Shown: one piece after another, positions 10,400 to 22,482 of the stretch
Layout of the letters: each line of letters starts with the position of its first letter
Position numbering within the stretch: position 1 is the first letter of the stretch
From: Mytilus edulis
Lineage: Eukaryota > Mollusca > Bivalvia > Mytilida > Mytilidae
Length of the DNA stretch: 64,000 nucleotides
NCBI RefSeq assembly: GCF_963676685.1
Contig: NC_092347.1
Location: forward strand, 90,646,592 to 90,710,591
Reading direction: 5' to 3'
The notes under the pieces: model-generated
The model's database searches: none
What the model was told of the DNA's origin: nothing
The model's input: only the letters and a program-made list of their open reading frames with translations
Position numbers and translations under genes: made by a program

Positions 10400-13300
10400 G
10401 CCCTTTCCTATATTATTGATAAAAGTCATTCTGCATTTACAATCATATCTTGGTGTACCCATTCAGCTTAACTTTCTTATAGGTGTATCTAAGACTTATA
10501 ATTTAGTAAATAGCATACATGAATTTTGCTGACACAACGTTACACAAATCATATTGAGAGCAAGAGTAACATTAAAGTTTTAACATATGATAAATCGTTC
10601 GATTAACTTTAATCTTCATCATAATATTGAGCGGTACAGAATTCGAATGTTGTCAAGTGTGTCTTCAGAGTTGATCAATATTCTTGGAAATCTATCAAAT
10701 GTAATAAACGTTTAAAAACTTAAACAACAACTGGAACTGATTAAAACAATATCATACACGACTACGGAATCATATAATTATATCAAAGCATAATTCAGAT
10801 AATTTGTTATTCGCACATTGTTGTTCAATCCTTTGTTTAAAAAAAAAAGTTTTGTGTTAATATCTATCTTCAGATATCTAGTATCATATATATGTGTAAA
10901 TAACAAAGAGGACAAATAATGTGTTGATAAACTCTGATTATTCCAAATTCATGTATTTAGCTTAAATGTTTAATGTTATATTTGTAATACTCATCGGATT
11001 TTGTAAAATATGTTCACGTCTTTTCGATTATATTCATGTGCTATGGTAAAGAAAATTAATCACCGCCTTCATTAGTTAGATTTCATTTTGTTCAACGTAA
11101 TCTGTACGATGGTTTACGTTTGTAGTTAATATTCAAAACAAACCGGTGATTGATCTGTTTCTTTGTGCCATTGTATATCTTTTTTCCAGTAGACAGTGGT
11201 CATTCCCATATAAACCAACTTCTCTAATTTTATTATATTACCTTTATGGAAATGAAGTAGAAAGAGGAACTTTTCAAGATGAATGTTAAATTAGCATGAT
11301 CCTTAAATTTTACATGTGATTGTGACTGGAGCAAAGCGTTTCAAAATCTGATATAATCAAGAGGCTTAATCTATTCTATTCCCACCATAGTTGTTACCGT
11401 TGGAAGACGTGTTTTCAATGGAGTGTTCATTTTTATAGAAACCAACTGTGCGTCTTATTATCACACTCTTCCACCTGATCATAAAGTAAAAGATATCATC
11501 AATAATCTAGTTCAAATAATCTTGCAATGTAAATTATCTTTACGACACATCTGGTTTTGATCCATTTTTGATTTCATGCGATTTTTTCAATTCATCATGA
11601 GTCTCTGATTGATCTAGGAGATTCGGATAATCGCTTTAATTAACAATCTATATAAGAACTTGGTTGACGATAACGAAACAACTCCGTTTCTTGCTTTTCG
11701 TGTTGAGCAATCTTTTCTAGTTACCAGGAAAATAGTCTGTACTGTTTTTATAATTCTATTGGAGAGAGTATTGTAAATTCATACGTAATGACGGGGTTTT
11801 TATTAATGTGAATAATGAGACTAGGTGAGTATCGCAATGATAAGAACTACTATGTCCGGTACATATATCTGTGTGGCGATCTTTTTTCAAAAATCGCAAT
11901 AGTTTATCTCGCATTTTTGTCAAATCTTCAAAAATTATAATATAAAATTCGCTCAATAGTTTCTGAATTTACAGTAGTTTAAATGGTCATTCTAAGTTTT
12001 CTTGTTGCAATCAATTGCCATTTCCCATCCCCTTTTCTTCGACTTCACCGAATGATTAAATAAAAGAACAAAGTGTTTTCGTGGAAATGAGCAACACAAA
12101 CTTTGTTCGTACAATCAGAAAGCTAGTTCAGATATTGTTGTAAATTTTAAATAAACCATGTGTCTCACGTGTATATCAATCAACTTCAAACTGGTTAAGG
12201 GTATTACCTCACAATCAGTCTACAAAAGCCCTGACATTGTACAGTTAAGTCTTGATGGTACATACTTTTAAAATAACATTATCGGCAAAATTGTGATATG
12301 ATATCCTGTCTTTTAAATAGCGGTCTTCATGACCAACCATTATGCCTGAACAAATCTTTGTACATGTTAAAACATTTAGTAAAGGTGTTTAGTTATTTGG
12401 GGTAACGTTGTTCCTGAATTTATAATGTTTCAGTGCACATCTATTTCGTTTATTAAAATCTTAATGACGATACATACCACGCAAAAGGAACAAGTTGGCG
12501 AATATTGTCACTAAATGACCGAAGAAGATTGATGTCTAAAAATCATTTAGAATAATATTTGATTTAGTTACAGTATTTGTAATACATTTATAGATATTTT
12601 TGTTCTTATTTTAATTTGATAGAAACTTTGTAGTTCTTTTCTATTATAAACTCTATGACGATAACACACATTATATTCAAAATTCAAACAAGGTCCTTAC
12701 AGCAATTAAAGCATCTCCTTTTCGATTTCACGAAAACAAATGAAGGAAAAATATCATAAGCAATATTCGAACGTTAGTTTTCTCGTTTGAATTGTTTTGC
12801 ATTTGGCATTTCAGGCCTTTTAATGCGGTATGGGCTTTGCTTATTATTGTAAGCCGTACGGTGACCCATAGATGTTAATTTCTCTGTTATTTGGTCTCTT
12901 GTGGATAGTTGTATATCATACCGCATCTTCTTTTTCATATAGAAAACTTACCATTTAGTTGCACATACCCCTCTAAAACTTGGGTTTGATCTCAGGTTCT
13001 TCGGAAGGGTGAACAGATACGGTTCTGCATGTAGCACCCGTCATGCTGCTCGTGTTAGTAAAACCTAGTTATAGGTATGATTTGATAGTCATATTCAGGA
13101 ACAAGGGGACGTGATTGTAGTTTGCAATATGGTCATATCCGTTGTCATCGGGGAAACGGATATTCCATACAATCAACTCGTGATGGCGTCCATAACATTT
13201 ACGAATGGATGATTTCAACTTTACACCTGATAACTCTTGATTTATTGCCTTCCTTTTTAGCAGCAATTAACTATCAAGGAAATCATGATAGAAAAATCAA

Positions 13301-13885
13301 GCCCTGGGATATCATTTCAACTGGGAGATATTCCATTGGATTCATTATTTTTCGTTGGATACCAAGTTTCGTGGATTTTTTTTCGTGGGTACAGGTAAAC
13401 CAAGAAATTAAATATTGAACGAAAAAGATATTTTCCATACATATGTATGCAGACTTTGTCATAACCATGAAATTATTGAAAGGCAATTATATAATTATTT
13501 AGAATTTTTTAGGCAAAATTAATTGTATCTGTTGTATCCTTTATCTCAAGTTCAATCAATGGAATAGATGTATTCAGCATAGTCACCAAAGTCAATTTTA
13601 ACATATCATTTTGATATTCCTTATGTATTGATTAAATTTCAGACAAACTACTCGTAATTTTTTGAAAGATTTAAAAACATTTCAATTTTTTTTCTACAAA
13701 TATAACTTCCTTGCCAACATAACTGCCTTTAGTTTGTTTATTAACAAAGACTTCCAAAAAGTAATGTTATTCTTATCCTTAATGTATACGCTGACTTTAA
13801 CGTCCTTATACTTGTTTAAATACAAAATCAAGAGATGTTCCGGTGATTGTGACTTAAGTAGTATTTTAACAATGTTTTTTTTTTA
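10400..13885. other. Non-coding A-B spacer, unit 1
   Basis: This stretch is the reverse-complement counterpart of about 24340-27590 and 38000-42050, at high identity with small indels. Short frames inside it do not persist intact among the three copies in a way that suggests selection. A copy of the abundant mussel repeat (CCGTACGGTGACCCATAGAT, about 12745-12945) is truncated relative to the copies in the other two units. No gene is recognised. Confidence 0.6.
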
Positions 13886-15226
13886 TGGTGACTTGAATAA
13901 CACCGGTATCAGTCAGATTACAATTCTACCTTGACAGGTAAGTTTGTATTTAGCCTATAAAATACTTATTTAGCCTTGAGAATTGAAAGGTCAGTTTCCC
14001 ATACATTCATACAATAGAGGTTGATAAATTTGGCTTCATGCCATTTACCTTGTCCAAAATTAAGGTCACTTTATTGTTATTGTGATATTGTTAAAGTACT
14101 AAAGAACCCTATATTCTGACCAATACTTAAAACTTTGTGCATCTTGATTTAATTGTTAAAAATCTGTTAATGTTGAATTTTAGGGGTTATTTTAGGCCTT
14201 TTAATTGCATATTTCTTTACATGGTAGTTTTTTTTTCAGAAAAAAACTATCTGCTTGACTGTTATAGAAATAGACTATGCTTGCAGTGTATTGTTTTTTG
14301 TTTACACCAACTCTGACAGATTATTATTAAGTTGCAAAATATTTTAAATGAGAGCTGAAATTTTTTCTATCTTTAAATGTGCATTGAACAATGTTGAAGG
14401 TTAAAATAATCATAATGTGAACAAGAATGAAGAAAACATCTTGGTCCCAAAAAAACCCATCATCAACCAGGATATAATATTTCAAATTTTAATTAATTAT
14501 ACTAATATCAGATGAAATCTCAAGCCACTATTTTGCATGTTTACAATGTAGGTCATGTCCCAACAGAAAATCAATGAATTTGACAGTACAATGTACTTTT
14601 AGCACAAACACATAAGGTCACTGTGAAATAGACATCTAGGGCAAGAAACAGTCAGTTATACCAAACCAGTTTGACTAGATGTCTAGTTTAAAACCAGTTT
14701 GACTAGATGTGTCCTATATTTTGACAATGTAAATGACATGAGGACCTGCATGGGTTTTTTAATATCTGTATTCTTTAAATTTTTAGGGCATTTTTCTTTT
14801 AATAGCCCTAAAAATAACTCTCATTCTGTAAAGCAAATTCTCATGAAGATTTTACTATATAGTCTTTCTGTTACAAGATTATTTATCAATTATGCACATT
14901 GATCATTATATTATCGGTATTGCATTACAGTTACCTAAGTTTCCTTTTTATTTTGCACATTTATTCTTTATACTTTTGCACCGCATTATTCTCTATTCTT
15001 TATTTTGTTGTTCATTTTCTCTATTCTCTATTTTTTGTTGCTATTACATTTATTTTCTATTCTGTAAACCCCATTCTGACCCTTATAGGTAAACTTCTAT
15101 TGTATGAATGGGATAAACTGACCTTTCAATTCTCAAGGCTAAATAAGTATTTTATAGGCTAAATACAAACTTACCTGTCAAGGTAGAATTGTAATCTGAG
15201 TGATACTGGTGTTATTCAAGTCACCA
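13886..15226. mobile_element. 1.34-kb TA-flanked DNA transposon, non-autonomous
   Basis: The ends are inverted repeats of roughly 110-150 bp (left TGGTGACTTGAATAACACCG, right the reverse complement ending ..TCAAGTCACCA) flanked by TA (13884-13885, 15227-15228). The corresponding spacer at about 37700 lacks the insertion and keeps one TA in an A/T run. The interior has no transposase frame; it contains a tandem pair around AAACCAGTTTGACTAGATGT near 14670-14710. A TA target duplication fits a Tc1/mariner-type non-autonomous element. Confidence 0.75.
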
Positions 15227-15228
15227 TA

Positions 15229-16170
15229 AATCGTATAAGATATATAATCCGTTCAACCTATTTTGACTCATGAAAATTCAAGAGTCTGTCTTAAATTGCA
15301 GTAAATTAAATGGCCTACCAAATACTTTTCGATCCCTAACATCACCGAAGAGACATTAATTGTCGAAATCCGGATATGGTGTAAAACATTTCGCACCTCA
15401 TGTTATGGTTACATCTTTGCCGCAAGTTTATTGTTTTCTACTTGGTATTAAGTTAATATAGAGATCCATTTTGTTACACCTTGTGATCAATTTGTTTGGC
15501 AATCGATAATGGTAGTCAGCAGGCTTAAGAACATCATTTGTTCGACCTGCTAGTCAAATACGTTTTGTTAAAATATATTTTGTCACTCTTTTGGTCTTTT
15601 GGAAAATGTTGTTTGTGCTGTGTTTAGAACCTTTAACAACGAAATTTGTTACATGCACACGTATAAAAAATGCGGTTTTTATCCAAGGCAATTATAGGTT
15701 TGAACGCTGTTTTCAATTTAGACTTGTTTTATATATATATATATAGATATAACGGAATAGATATAACGGAAAATGAAGGATACTGCTAAATTCTTTTCTT
15801 TCTTGAGACGAAGTTCCTATATTAAGAGGTCTATTAAGTCAGCTTCCTATGAATAAAGTAAAACCTTGTTAAGAAGTATAACCTCACCCCCATAGTTTAA
15901 GTAAGGTTTATTCTGTTGGAGGTTTTAATATCTGGAATATTTTGTTGACTTAAGTTTCTCATTTCACCTTTTTTGGTCGCAGTATTTCTTCCACGAATCG
16001 TTATCAATCAGTGTGTTTATAGATCTTTATATCTCCATATTTTCTTTAAATGTGATAATAAAAAATAAAGAAGAAAGAGATAGTTTATATTCATTCTAAT
16101 ATTCATAAACCAGTATAAAAAAACAAATGGGTATAACATCGACGTCAATTCTTCATGGACTTCTTGGATC
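15229..16170. other. Non-coding spacer downstream of copy A1
   Basis: It is homologous, inverted, to sequence downstream of the copies at 22483 and 35375 (shared landmarks TATAACGGAAAATGAAGGAT and ACCAAAAAAGGTGAAATGAG). It probably contains the 3' UTR and polyadenylation site of the minus-strand gene: at the position where other copies have ATTAAA, this one reads ATTAGA. No gene is recognised. Confidence 0.5.
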
Positions 16171-17299
16171 CTAATATGTTCCTTTTTTACCTAAAATGAC
16201 GAAAACAATATTAATATAATAAGGTGATTGCATTGCATTATTGAAGGAAGACTAGTGAATTCAGTTCATATTCTCCAAAGATTAAGTTAAATGTACATTC
16301 CCTTCAATTGATCAGTTTTATGCCTTCTACGGCTGTTCATACCTTTTCTTATTCTTTAGTATTACATGTTGTTGATTCAGAGAATCGGTATCAAATTAAT
16401 CTAGATCACTTTCAAATAAAACGAGACAAAAAGCATTATGAATGCCATTTTCTATGAATCTCCCTCTCAAGCAAAAATTTGGCAATTGTAGTTGTATTAT
16501 TATAATAAAATTTTCCATTTAAAAATCAACTTTTCTTCTTTTTGGTGATGTAGGACTACTAACCTCCAAATTTACCGAAACTGCTCAATCCACTTAGACC
16601 TCGTCTTCCATTTATTAGTCTACCATTGACACTAATACCATTACCATTCAAACCACCAATACCATGTGATCCAAAAACATTCAAACTACCATATGATCCA
16701 AAACCATTCAAACCACCATATGATCCTAAACCATTCAGACCACCTATACCATATGATCCAAAACCATTCGAACCACCAATACCATATGATCCAAAACCAT
16801 TCAAACCACCAATACCATATGATCCATAATTGTTAATACCGTATGCCCCATTGATACCATATGCCCCAAAACCATTTAGATTGTTGTACCCTCCAAGTCC
16901 TCGACCGAATCCATTACCATTAAAAAGTCCGATTCCGTTACCATGAACACCGTAATTTCCATAACCACCTAATCCATTCAACCCTCTGCCATGTAAATAC
17001 CCGTATCCAGGATATCCACTTTGTACACTATATCCATTGTATCCAGCATACCCGCCAATGTTTAATGGTGAACTGTAGCCATATGCGTTTTTGGAATATC
17101 CCCCGTATCCGTATCCTGATCTACCATAATACGGATATCCAAAGCCACCATTTCCTTGATATCCCAAACTACCAATATAACCTGGTCCGAAAGGATTTCC
17201 ATATTTTTTCAGGTTATATTTGGGACTATACCCTTTCTCTCCAGCCTCCGATACCACTAGTCCGACAAGGGCTAAACAAATCAATACTATTGGTGTCAT
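16171..17299 (-). CDS. TMP-like secreted Gly/Tyr/Asn-rich protein, copy A1
   Basis: Coding exons are 17299-16564 and 16190-16171 (minus strand), giving 251 residues. The start MTPIVLICLALVGLVVSEAG is a signal peptide. GEKGYSPKYN..KKYGNPFGPG, Gly-Tyr-rich sequence and SPLNIGGYAGYNGYSVQSG follow. The C-terminal third repeats SYGIGGLNGFG in units of 9-13 residues, rich in Asn-Gly. The main exon ends GGAG|GTTAGT, a weaker donor than the GTAAGT of other copies; ignoring it would end the protein at an in-frame TAG. The last exon follows TTTTAG and encodes KKGTY. The final intron is 373 bp against about 440-680 in the other copies, apparently by internal deletion. This is a presumed extracellular structural protein; no cysteine or folded domain is visible. 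Confidence 0.85.
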
Positions 17300-17560
17300 G
17301 TTTGTTGGTTCTGAAACGATTTTCAATAATTCGTTAAAATAAAATAATAATCATAATACCTTCAAAACATAAGCAAATACATATAACCGAAAATGAAAGA
17401 AACAAGTTGCAAATAAAATATTGAGATATATATACGAAATATGACGATAAACGTGATCATTTTTGAGAGAAAGACAATTATCTTTTAAAGCAAATCAACT
17501 GCCTACCTTTGTAATGTTCAATGCTGGCGTGTTCCTTGTGATACATATTGTTTGCTACGT

Positions 17561-17746
17561 CCTTATATAATATACTCACTGACCACACATTTTGTTATAA
17601 TCAGTTATAAAATAGACATTTAACAATGATAAACATGGTAAAGTGGGTTTATTAAAAATAAAAGAGAGGTTATTAAACCACAATGATAGAAAATATTGTC
17701 ATCAATTATTTGTTGCTATTGTTTTACCCTTTGTTATCGTGGTTTG
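17561..17746 (-). promoter_or_regulatory. Conserved proximal promoter of copy A1
   Basis: TATATAAGG reads on the minus strand at 17561-17569. The leader exon ends at 17507 before GTAGGC, and the leader intron runs 17506-17311. The block AATAATTGATGACAATATTT and the CCACGATAACAAAGGG box lie upstream, as in all copies. Type A leaders contain an ATG just downstream of the TATA box, in frame with the main start after splicing. Confidence 0.7.
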
Positions 17747-17749
17747 GGG

Positions 17750-19129
17750 GTTTTCACTTGTTAGTAATATTTGATATTCATTATGCAAGTGTAATTCAGT
17801 AATAGGATAATTTCCCATTTTATTAACGTATTCGTACACTTTCATTGATATCTAAGTTGTGTATTTCTAATTATTTGTGTCGTTTAATGTGCATTTTAAT
17901 TTTTTGCATTTAATACTGTATTTGTAATGATGTATTCAAACTCAGACTCTTTTAACGAACGTTAACTGAGTAAGAGGTTTAGCTAGCTATAAAATCAGGT
18001 TTAATCTACCATTTTCTTCATCAGAAAATGTATGTACCAAGTCAGGAATGTGCCAGTTATTATCCATTCGTTTGATGTGTTTGAGCTTTTGATTTTGCAA
18101 TTTTCTTAGGGACTTTCCGTTTTGAATTTCCCTTGGAGTTCGGTAATAAGTTTTGCTATTTTACTTCTTGCATTCATTCTCCTTTGTTTTTTAAGAAGTT
18201 GAATGTTGATTTTATTCTTCTAGAAAATGTATGGACAATAAATAAGCTTAAAGATGCAAATCCTTCAGGCAAGTTGCATTCGTGAATATATGGATCTACA
18301 TCTACCGAATTACATCATGTAGCTGTACAAACATTTTTTCGTAAGGTTTCATTTCTTTTTTATCCCTTTTATTCTGTCTTTCATTTCATTTTCTTTTCTT
18401 TTCTTTTTACCTCGCAGAAACTTACAAAATTATGGCAAAATATAACAACAATGGTCTAAAAAACAATGTGTAGAAAAACTAAAGACCGAAAGACATAAAA
18501 CCATGCAAAATCTGGGATAATACCATATACTCTCCAAGGTCCTGCACATCCTGCTTCACACATATCACCAGCTTTGTCGCTCATGGTAATGGCAAACTCT
18601 TACAAAACTTTAGCCAGATTGATAACTGTGAAGTACGTTTATACAAGAGGGGCGAAAGATACTACAGGAACAGTCAAACTCATAAATCGAAAATAAACTG
18701 ACATGCCATGGCTAAAAATGAAAAAGACAAAACAGACAAATAATAGTACACAAGAAACAACATAAACAAAATAAAGACTGAGCAACGAGAACCGCACCAA
18801 AAACTGGGGGTTTGTTTGTTTGTGTCGTCTCATAAGCGCATTGTGTCTCTTTCGGTTGCTCATCCAATTTTTAACGGAACTATAACAACTGTTATATAAT
18901 TCGAAGGATAGCACACGGTTTACCAAACCATTTTCTTCGGGACATGCCTTACCAAGTCATGCATATGACATTAATTTGTTGGTTGATAACGTTAAATTTG
19001 TCAGTTTTCATGAATTTCTGTCCTTTTTCAATTTATCTTGAGGCTCGGTGTGTTTGTTATATTTTTTTTATTAAATTATATACTAGTACTCAATATGTTA
19101 GCATGTTGCTACATACAAATGGATATAGC
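17750..19129. repeat. Left palindrome arm, non-coding part
   Basis: This is the reverse complement of about 20289-22024 with the 361-bp insertion at 20718 removed. It includes a diverged copy of the GGACTTTCCGTTTTGAATTT / TGACTTGGTACATGC repeat family near 18000-18160. No gene is recognised; the 95-codon minus frame at 18639-18926 is a chance or repeat-derived frame. Confidence 0.65.
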
Positions 19130-20288
19130 GAGATTCACATGCATTTAAATTCACGTGAAATTGATGTGAGTGAAATTTGCCTGTGTATGTTTAATTTCAA
19201 GTTTTAATCCGGATACCATACACTCGCTTAAAAAGAAAAAGAAAACACAAAACAATTATCCCCAAAACTTAGACAAGAACCATCAAAACCCATATCCGCT
19301 CCCTTTATTTAAGTTATTCTTAACCTATCATCAATATTATGATGCACTATCATGACTTCAGAAATTGTTACACGGAAAACATATTGAACCTTTTTTTTTG
19401 CGAGCTATAGATAATTTAAGTTAGCAATGACAAAATTCTGTAAACGCTATGACCTATATACTGTAATCACAAACCACAATTTGTGATATTTGTTAAAAAG
19501 ACACACAGCAATGAACGACCATTGCAATAGACGATTTGTGTTTTTAAGGTTAACCACAGCGAAGAAAATATTGTAATAAATTATATATTTGTACTTAAAC
19601 AACAAAAAAGTGTTATCCACTATAATATTAGCGGTTTATGAAACATTCTCAATTTCTGATGATATTTGGTAAAAAAAAAGACACAAAGCAACGAAGAACA
19701 ATTGGAATAGACTATTTGTGTTTTCAAGGTTAACCACAGTGAAGGAAATATTGTATTTAATGATATATTTTCACATAAACAACAAAAAAGTGTTCTCCAC
19801 TACTATATTTGCGGTTTATGAAACATTCTCAATTTCTACTGTTTTTCAACTATATGACATTTCTACAGTATTGGTTAAAAGTGTCAAATTATTTTATGTT
19901 ATTTAAAAGTGAATAAACATATATTGTATTTTATACAGTTTTAGTTCAGAGATGGCTTGTGAAAATAAAATACATAATTTTGATAAAAATATACCCAGCA
20001 TAAAGAACATGAATGTTTTTAAAACAGTTTAGTAAATAACAAAGAAAAGGATAGCTGGGAGTACGTTTGACAGCTGATGACGAAATTTTTGTTGTCTTTT
20101 GTATTAGTCCAATTTTTTTGGGGTATTATATTTGGCTTCAAATTCAAATTCCAAAATAGTATCAATTGAAATGAGTTTCTCTGCCGTCGGTCAGTTTCGT
20201 AAACAATGTTATTATTCCAAACAGTAGCTTACTTACCTACGTGCAAGATGAACAAAATGAAATTAAACATAATATATTTCAGCTTTTT
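19130..20288. other. Spacer at the centre of the giant palindrome
   Basis: Outside these bounds the two arms match; inside they do not. The spacer instead matches 32416-33520 in direct orientation. Its first roughly 70 bases (GAGATTCACATGCATTT..TTTGCCTGTGTATG) are the right half of the foldback element found whole at 31990-32480. Internally, two diverged segments starting AACCACAG(C/T)GAAG and containing AACAACAAAAAAGTGTT repeat at a period of about 190 bp. No gene is recognised. Confidence 0.6.
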
Positions 20289-20717
20289 GCTATATCTATT
20301 TGTATGTATCAACATTTTAACATATTGAGTACTAGTATATAATTTAATAAAAAAATATAACAAACACACCGAGACTGAAGATAAATTGAAAAAAAAGCAA
20401 AAATTCATAAAAACTGACAAATTTAACGTTATCAACCAACAAATTAATGTCATATTCATGACTTGGTAAGGCATGTCCCGAGGAAAATGGTTTGTTAAAC
20501 CGTGTGCCACCCTCCGAATTATATAACAGTTGTTATAGTTCCGTTAACAATTGGATGAGCAACCGAAAGAGACGCAATGCGCTTATGAGACTACACAAAC
20601 AAACATACCCCCAGTTTTTGATGGGGTTCTTGTTGCTCAGTCTTTAGTTTTTTTATGTTGTTTTTTGTGTACTATTAACTTGTGTCTGTTTTGTATTTTT
20701 CATTTAAAGCCATGGCA

Positions 20718-21078
20718 TAGTTATTAAAGGTACCAGGATTATAATTTAGTACGCCAGACGCGCGTTTCGTCTACATAAGACTCACCAGTGACGCTCATAT
20801 CAAAATATTTATAAAGCCAAACAAGTACAAAGTTGAAGAGCATGGATGATCCAAAATTTAAAAAAAGGTTGTGCCAAATACGGCTTAGGTAATCTATGCC
20901 TGAGATAAGAAAATCCTTAGTTTTTCGGTAAATTCAAAGTTTTGTAAAAAAAAACCCCAGGAAATTTATAAAAATGATCACATTATTGATATTCATGTCA
21001 ACACCGAAGTGTTGACTACTGGGATGGTGATACCCTCGGGGACGAAACGTCCACCAGCAGTGGCACCGACCCAGTGGT
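20718..21078. mobile_element. Abundant mussel interspersed repeat, 361 bp
   Basis: The equivalent site at about 34205 (CCATGGCATGTCAG) is uninterrupted. Here the insertion carries GCCAGACGCGCGTTTCGTCT and CCCTCGGGGACGAAACGTCC, two stretches I recognise from a repeat common in mussel genomes and transcripts. The 65-codon frame starting at 21009 belongs to the repeat. Size and lack of coding suggest a SINE or MITE; the class is not resolved. Confidence 0.65.
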
Positions 21079-22024
21079 GCATGTCAGTTTATTTATTTTC
21101 GATTTATGAGTTTGACTGTTCATCTAGTATCATTCCCCCTCTTTATAAACGTACTTCACAGGTATACATTTGGCTAAAGTTTTGTAAGAGTTTGCCATTA
21201 CCATGAGCGACAAAGCTGGTGATATGTATGAAGCAAGATGTGCGGGACCTTCAAAAGTACATGGTATCATCCCAGAGTTAGCATGGTTTCATGTCTTTCG
21301 GTCTTTAGTTTTTCTACATATTGTATTGAAGACTATTATTGACCATTGTTGTTATATTTTGGCATAATTTTTTTAAGTTTCTGCGAGGTGAAAAGAAAAG
21401 AAAATGTAAGACAGAATAATAGGAATAAAAAAGAAATGAAACCTTACGAGAAAATGTTTGTACAGCTACATGATGCAATTCAGTAGATGTAGATCCATAT
21501 ATTCACGAATGCAATTTGCCTGAAAGATTTGCATCTTTAAGCTTATTCATTGTCCATACATTTTCTAGAAGAATAAAATCAACATTCAACTTCTTAAAAA
21601 ACAAATGAGAATGAATGCAAGAAGTAAAATAACAAAACTTATTACCAAACTCCAGGGAAATTCAAAACGGAAAGTCCTTCAGCAATTGCAAAATCAAAAG
21701 CTCAAACACATCAAACGAATGGATAATAACTGGCACATTCCTGACTTGGTACATGCATTTTCTGGTGAAGAAAATGGTAGATGAAACCTGAGTTTATAGC
21801 TAGCTAAACCTCTAACTCAGTTAACGTTCGTTAAAAGAGTCAGAGTTTGAATAGATCATTACAAATACAGTATTAAATGCACATTAAACGACACAAATAA
21901 TTAGAAATACACAACTTGGATATCAATGAAAGTGTGCGAATACTTTAATAAAATGGGAAATTGTCCTATTACTGAATTACACTTGCATTATGAATATCAA
22001 ATATTACTAACAGATGAAAATCCC

Positions 22025-22215
22025 CAAACCACGATAACAAAGGGTAAAACAATAGCAACAAATAATTGATGACAATATTTTCTATCATTGTGGTTTAATA
22101 ATCTCTCTCTTTTTAAAAAAAAAAAAAACCCACTTAACAAGATTTATCTTTGTTAAATGTCTATTTTATAATTGATTATAACAAAATGTGTGGTCAGTGA
22201 GTATATTATATAAGG
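22025..22215 (+). promoter_or_regulatory. Conserved proximal promoter of copy A2
   Basis: TATATAAGG lies at 22207-22215. The leader exon ends at 22269 before GTAGGC, and the leader intron runs 22270-22471, ending TTTCAG. The block matches the other copies almost base for base from CCACGATAACAAAGGG downward. A long A run (22120-22130) replaces part of the spacer seen elsewhere. Confidence 0.7.
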
Positions 22216-22482
22216 ACGTAGCAAACAATATGTATCACAAGGAACACGCCAGCATTGAACATCACAGAGGTAGGCAGTTGATTTTCTTTAAAAGATATTT
22301 GTCTTTCTCTCAAAAATGATCATGTTTATTGTCATATTTCTTATATATACTAGTATCTCAATATTTTATTAGCAACATTTTTCTTTCATTTTCGGTTATA
22401 TGTATTTGCTTATGTTTTGAAGGTATTATGATTATTATTTTATTTTAACGAATTATTGAAAATCGTTTCAGAACCAACAAAC

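Larger units (their letters stand above)
1..19129 (-). repeat. Unit 1: inverted copy of the A-B pair (left palindrome arm)
   Basis: Once the insertions at 1384-6059, 6596-10394 and 13886-15226 are removed, this arm aligns as reverse complement with the right arm starting at 20289: genes, introns, promoters and spacers in the same order. Homology stops at 19129 after ACAAATGGATATAGC. Confidence 0.75.

Noticed and set aside
6588-10402. hAT-type interpretation (CAGTG ends, 8-bp duplication) of the 3.8-kb element
   Set aside because: The 8 bases next to CAGTG on each side (TGATAACA and TGGATAAG) do not match, whereas GATAA next to CACAGTG matches exactly and agrees with the empty site.
22456-22482. 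Upstream codons giving a start MKIVSEPTN before the signal peptide
   Set aside because: These bases are the end of the leader intron plus 5' UTR (CGTTTCAG acceptor); the equivalent codons are lost in the copy at 44498, where only the internal ATG remains.
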